DNA from: Candidatus Hodarchaeota archaeon
Lineage (GTDB): Archaea; Asgardarchaeota; Heimdallarchaeia; Hodarchaeales; YT1-057
Length of the DNA: 10,061 nt
Assembly (NCBI GenBank): GCA_016839955.1
Contig: JAEOTI010000101.1
Span: 1-10,061, forward strand
Direction of reading: 5' to 3'
The translations under genes were made by a program, and so were the position numbers. This document shows, one piece after another, positions 7,313-10,061 of the stretch. How positions within the stretch are numbered: the first letter of the stretch is position 1; each line of letters opens with the position of its first letter. The notes under the pieces were generated by a model. It was not told where the DNA came from and did not search any database. It worked only from the letters and a program-made list of their open reading frames with translations.

Positions 7313-7322
7313 TACTTTTTAA
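7313..7322 (-). promoter_or_regulatory. TATA-like promoter element of the zinc-ribbon/adenosyltransferase/mutase operon
   Basis: The minus strand reads GCTTAAAAAGTATTT here. A TATA box at this spot would place the transcript start about 25 bases on, leaving a ~30-base leader before the ATG at 7262. It is the only good AT-box close to this divergent start; assignment is by pattern alone. Confidence 0.35.
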
Positions 7323-7416
7323 GCTCTAAGAAATGCTGGACATTCATCGCTCAAGTATTTTACCAAAGATTCTATCACTTATGCATTTCCTTAGAATGCT
7401 TATTTAACAAATAATG

Positions 7417-7426
7417 TTTTTATAGA
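7417..7426 (+). promoter_or_regulatory. TATA-like element upstream of tRNA-His
   Basis: TTTTTATAGATAA lies about 40-50 bases before the tRNA-His 5' end, a spacing consistent with an archaeal TATA box and a short leader removed by RNase P. Pattern-based only. Confidence 0.35.
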
Positions 7427-7485
7427 TAAAATACTGTAGTTTAGATGCCACAAGAAACTTTCTATGGCCGCCGTGGGGCAGCGGC

Positions 7486-7522
7486 AATCCTTAGCACGAA
7501 ATTATCTCGTCTAAGGTAGCTG
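7486..7522 (+). other. Putative D-arm intron of tRNA-His (ends approximate)
   Basis: The insert folds as CCTTAG (7489-7494) with CTAAGG (7511-7516), capped by ACGA/TCGT. Removing about 7486-7522 leaves the D stem GGGC/GCCT with loop AGCGGCA. An alternative removes 36 nt ending at 7524-7528 and leaves GGGC..TCCT. A 4-bp CAGC/GCTG helix (7479-7482, 7519-7522) is present, but I cannot place a canonical 3-4-3 bulge-helix-bulge that also gives a normal D-loop. Confidence 0.55.
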
Positions 7523-7534
7523 AGCCTTTCGGAT

Positions 7535-7564
7535 ATTCGAGTCTATTAGAGACAAGAACCGGAA
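7535..7564 (+). other. Intron of tRNA-His at position 32/33
   Basis: A 30-nt insert. Its bulge-helix-bulge fits: central 4-bp helix TCGG (7529-7532) with CCGG (7559-7562), 3-nt bulges ATA (7533-7535) and AAT (7563-7565), and inner stems TTC/GAA and GTCT/AGAC. Cutting after the second base of each bulge joins T32 to T33, giving the conserved U33 just before GTG. Confidence 0.7.
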
Positions 7565-7569
7565 TGTGG

Positions 7570-7592
7570 ACGATGTCTGAGATTCGGCAGAA
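7570..7592 (+). other. Intron of tRNA-His at canonical position 37/38
   Basis: A 23-nt insert. After the 32/33 intron is removed, TTGT (32-35) pairs with GCAG (7587-7590) with G-U pairs, the bulges are GGA (7568-7570) and AAC (7591-7593), and the inner stem is CGA/TCG. The anticodon stem forms the outer helix. This is the usual archaeal intron site. Confidence 0.65.
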
Positions 7593-7637
7593 CTCCGACG
7601 ACCTGGGTTCGATTCCCAGCGGCGGCCCTAATATCAC

Positions 7638-7642
7638 TTTTT
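7638..7642 (+). terminator. Short T-run after tRNA-His
   Basis: TTTTT begins 11 bases past the tRNA-His 3' end, a usual place for archaeal tRNA termination. It lies in the 62-bp gap between the convergent tRNA-His and tRNA-Asn. Confidence 0.35.
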
Positions 7643-7689
7643 CAAGCACAAGGTACATTGAACCTTCAGGGAAACAAAAGAAGAAGAAT

Positions 7690-7766
7690 TGGCGCCGCTG
7701 GCAGGATTTGAACCTGCGACCACCCGGTTAACAGCCGGACGCTCCACCGGACTGAGCTACAGCGGC
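7690..7766 (-). tRNA. tRNA-Asn (GTT), CCA encoded
   Basis: All four arms are complete without an intron. The acceptor is GCCGCTG/CAGCGGC, the D stem GCTC/GAGC, and the anticodon stem TCCGG/CCGGG (one G-U) with loop CTGTTAA, so the anticodon is GTT. The T arm is GCAGG-TTCAAAT-CCTGC. The body is 74 nt (7693-7766) with G73, followed by an encoded CCA (7690-7692). It lies 12 bases after the CAT tRNA on the same strand, so the two are probably one transcript. Confidence 0.95.
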
Positions 7767-7778
7767 TAAGTTGGAATT

Positions 7779-7888
7779 TGGTGGGCCTAGCAGGATTTGA
7801 ACCCGCGATCACCCGGTTATGAGCCGGGCGCTTTAACTTCACCGATTCTTATAGAAAAATGAAGAATCTCTGGCTAAGCTACAGGCCC
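7779..7888 (-). tRNA. CAT-anticodon tRNA (elongator Met or Ile2) with D-loop intron, CCA encoded
   Basis: The acceptor is GGGCCTG/TAGGCCC with A73 and an encoded CCA (7779-7781). The D stem is GCTT/AAGC, the anticodon stem CCCGG/CCGGG with loop CTCATAA (CAT), and the T arm GCGGG-TTCAAAT-CCTGC. The D-loop is enlarged by a 32-nt intron (7838-7869); splicing gives the loop AGCCAGGTTA and a 75-nt body. It is not the initiator, which has three G:C pairs (GGG/CCC) next to the loop. The GGGCC...GGCCCA acceptor resembles archaeal tRNA-Ile, so an Ile2 tRNA whose C34 becomes agmatidine is a good alternative to elongator Met. The sequence alone does not settle this. Confidence 0.9.
7838..7869 (-). other. 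D-loop intron (32 nt) splitting G18 from G19 of the CAT tRNA
   Basis: The intron core is a 7-bp hairpin, GATTCTT with AAGAATC. Flanking it are a relaxed central helix, AGCC with GGTG (two G-C, one G-U, one A-G mismatch), and 3-nt bulges AGA and AAG. Cutting after the second base of each bulge joins ..AGCCAG to GTTA.., which restores the G18-G19 pair and normal D-loop length. Confidence 0.75.
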
Positions 7889-7944
7889 CTCGGCACTTAT
7901 CTATTAGTAATTATTTTTTACACTTTTACCCAAAGATCAAATAA

Positions 7945-7954
7945 TCCTTTAAAT
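7945..7954 (-). promoter_or_regulatory. TATA-like element upstream of the CAT tRNA / tRNA-Asn pair
   Basis: On the minus strand CTATTTAAAGG lies about 57 bases before the tRNA 5' end, between it and the uL6 stop, and could drive the tRNA pair with a ~30-base leader. Pattern only. Confidence 0.3.
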
Positions 7955-7968
7955 AGCTTAGATTTTTT

Positions 7969-8520
7969 TTAGGTTTTCTCGAAAACATAGATTCCATCTT
8001 GAAATGTTGTAGGATCCTTTCTCCGCTTTCCTCGTAGGCGCGTTACATTTTGTATATTCGCAGCTGTCTGTCCCAAGTCTTCCTTATTAATTCCTGTGAG
8101 AATTATGTCATCTCCAACAACCTTAAAGTCAATGTCTCCCACTATCTTAGCGAATTTTGGAGCCCGTTCTCCATAGTGATTTTTTACAATTATTATTGAT
8201 TCTTTACGCTGTACAGTCATGGGAAAGTGGCTTGAGATAATCTTGAGTTTATATTCGAATCCCTTTGTGACTCCTGTGATCATATTTTGGATATGTGCAG
8301 CGACTGTTCCAATAATTGACATTTCAAAATGGCGACCAAAATGGCTTCGAACAGTAATCGTATTTTCATTAGGATTATGAATAATTGTTACAGGTAGTCG
8401 TATAAACTCCCGTTGTAATTCCCCTTTTGGTCCTTTAACTGAGATTCTCTGTCCTTCAACTGTTAATTGAACATCAGGATGGATTTCGATCAATTTTTCT
8501 TCAATTACAAATCTTGTCAT
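7969..8520 (-). CDS. rpl6: Large ribosomal subunit protein uL6 (L6, archaeal L9e type)
   Basis: A 183-aa protein with the two tandem uL6 domains. The N-terminal one holds VEGQRISVKGPKGELQREF; the C-terminal one holds VTKGFEYKLKIISSHFP and the conserved DLGQTAANIQNVTRLRGKR, which contacts 23S rRNA near the factor-binding site. The tail ending DGIYVFEK is family-typical. The frame also contains a GTG three codons upstream (8527-8529), but that GTG is inside a perfect GAGGTGA ribosome-binding site. The ATG at 8518-8520 is 5 bases from it and is taken as the start. It follows uS8 by 33 bp, so the two are co-transcribed. Downstream there is no eL32, eL19, uL18 or uS5, unlike the usual archaeal spc operon; tRNA genes follow instead. 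Confidence 0.96.
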   Translation of the reverse strand: MTRFVIEEKLIEIHPDVQLTVEGQRISVKGPKGELQREFIRLPVTIIHNPNENTITVRSHFGRHFEMSIIGTVAAHIQNMITGVTKGFEYKLKIISSHFPMTVQRKESIIIVKNHYGERAPKFAKIVGDIDFKVVGDDIILTGINKEDLGQTAANIQNVTRLRGKRRKDPTTFQDGIYVFEKT

Positions 8521-8525
8521 ATTCT

Positions 8526-8532
8526 TCACCTC
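8526..8532 (-). promoter_or_regulatory. GAGGTGA ribosome-binding site of uL6
   Basis: A 7-base match to the archaeal anti-SD, 5 bases before the ATG at 8520. It contains the GTG that could be mistaken for the start, so it decides the shorter start. Confidence 0.75.
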
Positions 8533-8553
8533 TAATCCTTAATTGAAGAAGAT

Positions 8554-8946
8554 TCAGTAAGCATATGCTAGTAATCTTCCTCCAATGCTTTTGTCTTTTG
8601 CCTGAATATGACTTATAATGCCTTCAGAAGTAGACATTACTAGAATACCAAAATCTCTTGCAGGAAGATACTGTGTTTCGATTTTTTCAATGTCCCGATT
8701 TTTCACTGGATATCTAGGCTTGATAGTACCTATTTTTGTTATCCTGCCTAGTAACTGACAAACAATAAGTCCAGCTCGACCGTCATCTACGAACTCAAAT
8801 TCTCCAACTGAGCCATAATTTTGCATCACATAGAGAACATTCGCAATTAACTTCGATGCTGGCTTCAAAATTACTTGTTTCTTTCCTAATCGTTCTGCAT
8901 TCATTATCGCAGATAAAGCATTTGATAATGGATCCAATAATGTCAT
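8554..8946 (-). CDS. rps8: Small ribosomal subunit protein uS8 (S8)
   Basis: A 130-aa protein of normal archaeal uS8 length, which binds the central domain of 16S rRNA (helix 21). Family features: the N-terminal [21 protein letters not shown], the [14 protein letters not shown] helix, [26 protein letters not shown], and the C-terminal [13 protein letters not shown] then [14 protein letters not shown] one codon upstream (8947-8949) sits only 2-3 bases from the GAGGTG at 8952-8957, while the ATG at 8944-8946 has 5 bases; the ATG is chosen. The usual upstream neighbours uS14 and uL5 are missing; aMBF1 lies upstream, 182 bp away, in the same direction. An AT-box TTTTAAAAGAGC near 9043-9055 could be its promoter. 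Confidence 0.96.
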   Translation of the reverse strand: MTLLDPLSNALSAIMNAERLGKKQVILKPASKLIANVLYVMQNYGSVGEFEFVDDGRAGLIVCQLLGRITKIGTIKPRYPVKNRDIEKIETQYLPARDFGILVMSTSEGIISHIQAKDKSIGGRLLAYAY

Positions 8947-8951
8947 CAATG

Positions 8952-8957
8952 CACCTC
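8952..8957 (-). promoter_or_regulatory. GAGGTG ribosome-binding site of uS8
   Basis: GAGGTG is placed 5 bases before the ATG at 8946 and too close to the preceding TTG. It decides the start of uS8. Confidence 0.7.
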
Positions 8958-9054
8958 AGACCAATCTGGGAGTGTGAACGATATTTTTTGAAGGTTCATT
9001 CACCAAATTGTCCAGAAAATGGTTAAGTAAAGGCTTTTTTCAGCTCTTTTAAAA

Positions 9055-9079
9055 TTAGCTTGTTAGCCTGCAAGTTAGC
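9055..9079 (+). repeat. Three TTAGC repeats between aMBF1 and uS8
   Basis: TTAGC occurs at 9055-9059, 9063-9067 and 9075-9079 (GCTAA on the minus strand). It lies in the only intergenic space between aMBF1 and uS8, about 110-135 bp before the uS8 ATG. Possibly a protein-binding cluster, or chance. Confidence 0.25.
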
Positions 9080-9128
9080 ACATCAAAAGAAAGACAATAC
9101 AATCAATCAAATAGGGGTAGTGGTTGTC

Positions 9129-9647
9129 CTATTTCTTCTGTTTTCGTTTTATTTTTGCTACTAAACCTAAAGTAGTTTTATCAGTTTTCAAATCCTGATA
9201 TTCTAAACCTGAAGAATCTTCTACGGCTTCAGTGTAGAGGTTTATATCAAGAGCCCGTTCAATTTTGTCAATAACAGAATCTGAAGGTGTAAGTCTTTCA
9301 TGCTCAATCCTAACAAGTAAACTCTCTCGTTCATTTATCTGCATACCAAGTTCTCTTCTCGAAAGACCTTTCTTTGACCTAGCTTGTGTAATTGCTTCAC
9401 CAAAATTGTCAATAAGCATTTTTTCTGGTTTTCGTGATCTTGATGGCATTCGACGATAATTTTCACTTCTTTTTGCAGGAAAAGGTGCTTGTTTAACACT
9501 CGAGGGTGTTTTTCTTGTTAAGTTGCTCTTTTTAGATGGAATGTCTTTACCAAAGGCTTGGCATCTTCGACAAGCTGAAACTGTGGCCCCTTCAATGATC
9601 ATTTTTCTGACTTCTCCAGTGGAGCCACAAATATCACATTCTGGCAT
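9129..9647 (-). CDS. mbf1: Archaeal multiprotein bridging factor 1 (aMBF1)
   Basis: A 172-aa homologue of eukaryotic MBF1. It has an N-terminal zinc ribbon (C4-x2-C7 in PECDICG and C26-x2-C29 in CRRC), found in archaeal but not eukaryotic MBF1. A basic, Ser/Pro-rich linker spans residues ~35-75. A Cro/C1-type HTH lies at ~80-137 (NFGEAITQARSKKGLSRREL, then MQINERESLLVRIEHERLTP, then a capping helix DKIERALDINL). The tail is Lys-rich. In archaea the protein associates with the 30S subunit and is linked to translation rather than to TBP bridging; its place next to uS8-uL6 fits this. ATG at 9645-9647 with GGT 8 bases upstream, a weak ribosome-binding site. Full length. Confidence 0.95.
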   Translation of the reverse strand: MPECDICGSTGEVRKMIIEGATVSACRRCQAFGKDIPSKKSNLTRKTPSSVKQAPFPAKRSENYRRMPSRSRKPEKMLIDNFGEAITQARSKKGLSRRELGMQINERESLLVRIEHERLTPSDSVIDKIERALDINLYTEAVEDSSGLEYQDLKTDKTTLGLVAKIKRKQKK

Positions 9648-9947
9648 TTATTGGACCTTCTCTAAGCAGTTCAATTGTAAAAAGAAACACTTTGGCTTTA
9701 TTTTACAAAATCCATTCTCATAAAAACATCAATTATGCTAGTTTTCAAGTTTATTGTGTAGGTGATAAGCGAATTCAGTATTTTCTGTTAAATAAATGCT
9801 GAAAAGTTGTGACGTACTTTTAATAGATATCATAATACTGAATAGAAATTGCTACTTATTCAAAAAAAAAGAAAAATAGTAATTATGAGAATAAAGGCGG
9901 GAATAGGATAAAATCCCAGTTTTGTATGCTTAAAAAATTCAAGAATA
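9648..9947. other. 300-bp intergenic region without a recognisable gene
   Basis: AT-rich, no open frame of convincing composition on either strand. It should hold the aMBF1 promoter (minus) near its left end and the 3' end of the membrane-protein gene at its right end, including the U-rich element at 9862-9876. A small GGGAT-type inverted repeat (GGGAATAGGATAAAATCCC, about 9899-9917) could be part of that 3' end. Nothing else is seen. Confidence 0.5.
9862..9876 (-). terminator. U-rich terminator-like element after the right-edge gene
   Basis: On the minus strand this reads TTTTTCTTTTTTTTT, nearly the same as the two copies past aIF1. It lies about 70 bases after the stop of the right-edge membrane-protein gene. 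Confidence 0.4.
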
Positions 9948-10061
9948 TTACTTTTTATTACCCGCCGAAGACAAAGCCTTTTTAGCCCTGAACATCAACA
10001 CCAGAATCAAAGAGAACGGAACAAATGAGATAACAATGAGGGACAATAAATGACAAATACT
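9948..10061 (-). CDS. C-terminal fragment of a membrane-anchored protein (continues beyond window)
   Basis: The minus-strand frame is open from the window edge to a TAA at 9948-9950, giving the last 37 residues of a protein. They contain a hydrophobic stretch long enough for one transmembrane helix (LLSLIVISFVPFSLILVLMF), directly followed by a basic tail with R/K residues (RAKKALSSAGNKK). By the positive-inside rule the tail would be cytoplasmic, as in a C-terminally anchored or multi-pass protein. The reading frame is short, so the coding call rests on this anchor-plus-basic-tail composition and on the U-rich terminator-like run downstream. Family and function cannot be given from this fragment. 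Confidence 0.6.
   Translation of the reverse strand, partial: SICHLLSLIVISFVPFSLILVLMFRAKKALSSAGNKK

Larger units (their letters stand above)
7466..7627 (+). tRNA. tRNA-His (GTG), apparently with three introns
   Basis: The acceptor stem is GCCGCCG (7467-7473) with CGGCGGC (7620-7626), perfect over 7 bp, extended by G-1 (7466) opposite C73 (7627), the identity pair of tRNA-His. The T arm is CTGGG-TTCGATT-CCCAG (7603-7619). The anticodon stem is TCGGA (7529-7533) with TCCGA (7594-7598). Between them lie 60 bases instead of 7, which resolve into two introns: 7535-7564 (between 32 and 33) and 7570-7592 (between 37 and 38). The joined loop is T-T-GTG-G-C with anticodon GTG at 7566-7568. A further ~36-37 bases are inserted in the D arm (about 7486-7522). 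With all three removed, the length is 72 nt including G-1. The following bases are CTA, so CCA is not encoded. Exact D-arm splice points are uncertain. Confidence 0.8.

Noticed and set aside
7308..7465. Cobalamin riboswitch ahead of the adenosyltransferase operon
   Set aside because: The leader to the zinc-ribbon ATG would be only about 30 nt, and no B12-box-like sequence is visible.
7476..7528. tRNA-His with an uninterrupted D arm (GGGC..TCCT) and the first intron placed 3' of it, around positions 25-27
   Set aside because: Possible (CCTT is repeated at 7489 and 7525), and it resembles the D arm of archaeal tRNA-His. None of the possible cut registers gave a bulge-helix-bulge, so the D-loop version is preferred but not proven.
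7467..7627. Reading the plus-strand tRNA as Pro- or Phe-like from its D arm or acceptor
   Set aside because: G-1:C73 and the only anticodon with U33 in place (GTG) identify His; no GAA or NGG anticodon fits the loop.
1..10061. Mobile elements, CRISPR arrays, integration at tRNA genes
   Set aside because: No transposase or integrase motif, no spaced direct repeats, and no duplicated tRNA 3' end in the window.

Overview
The window is archaeal chromosomal DNA, AT-rich and densely coded. It carries archaeal/eukaryotic-type information genes: aIF1/SUI1 with an N-terminal zinc motif, RNA polymerase subunit Rpo12, aMBF1, and ribosomal proteins uS8 and uL6. It also has a DUF211 protein and a fused Fae-Hps, which are archaeal hallmarks, and intron-containing tRNAs. 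Strong GAGGTGA-type Shine-Dalgarno sites precede several starts. The fragmented ribosomal cluster, multi-intron tRNA and zinc-ribbon genes would suit an Asgard or TACK lineage, but that placement is a guess; the domain Archaea is secure.

Left part (1-3300): a 5'-truncated TPR-like helical-repeat gene (+); an unrecognised 125-aa protein with a possible C-terminal HTH (-); a DUF211 gene (+) whose true start is a TTG at 1604; and a bifunctional formaldehyde-activating enzyme/3-hexulose-6-phosphate synthase (+). The Fae-Hps links formaldehyde, tetrahydromethanopterin C1 carriers and ribulose-5-phosphate supply.

Middle (3300-7300, all minus strand): aIF1, Rpo12, then an adenosylcobalamin operon transcribed right to left: a 49-aa zinc-ribbon protein, a CobA/CobO-type adenosyltransferase that makes AdoCbl, the large subunit of an AdoCbl-dependent acyl-CoA mutase, and its separate B12-binding subunit. 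These genes overlap or nearly touch. The mutase would normally be called methylmalonyl-CoA mutase. However, the two residues that bind the methylmalonyl carboxylate (Tyr89 and Arg207 in the Propionibacterium enzyme) are Phe100 and Gln218 here, the pair that defines isobutyryl-CoA mutase. The operon is therefore better read as making AdoCbl for an isobutyryl/butyryl-CoA interconversion.

Right part (7400-10061): a tRNA cluster and translation genes. A tRNA-His (GTG; G-1:C73) on the plus strand appears to be interrupted by three introns. A CAT-anticodon tRNA carries a 32-nt intron splitting G18 from G19 in its D-loop, and is followed by an uninterrupted tRNA-Asn (both minus). Further right, on the minus strand, are uL6, uS8 and aMBF1. 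The uS8-uL6 pair stands alone, without its usual spc-operon neighbours. At the right edge, the C-terminal tail of a membrane protein (TM helix plus basic tail) runs out of the window.

No CRISPR array, insertion sequence, integrase or attachment site was seen.
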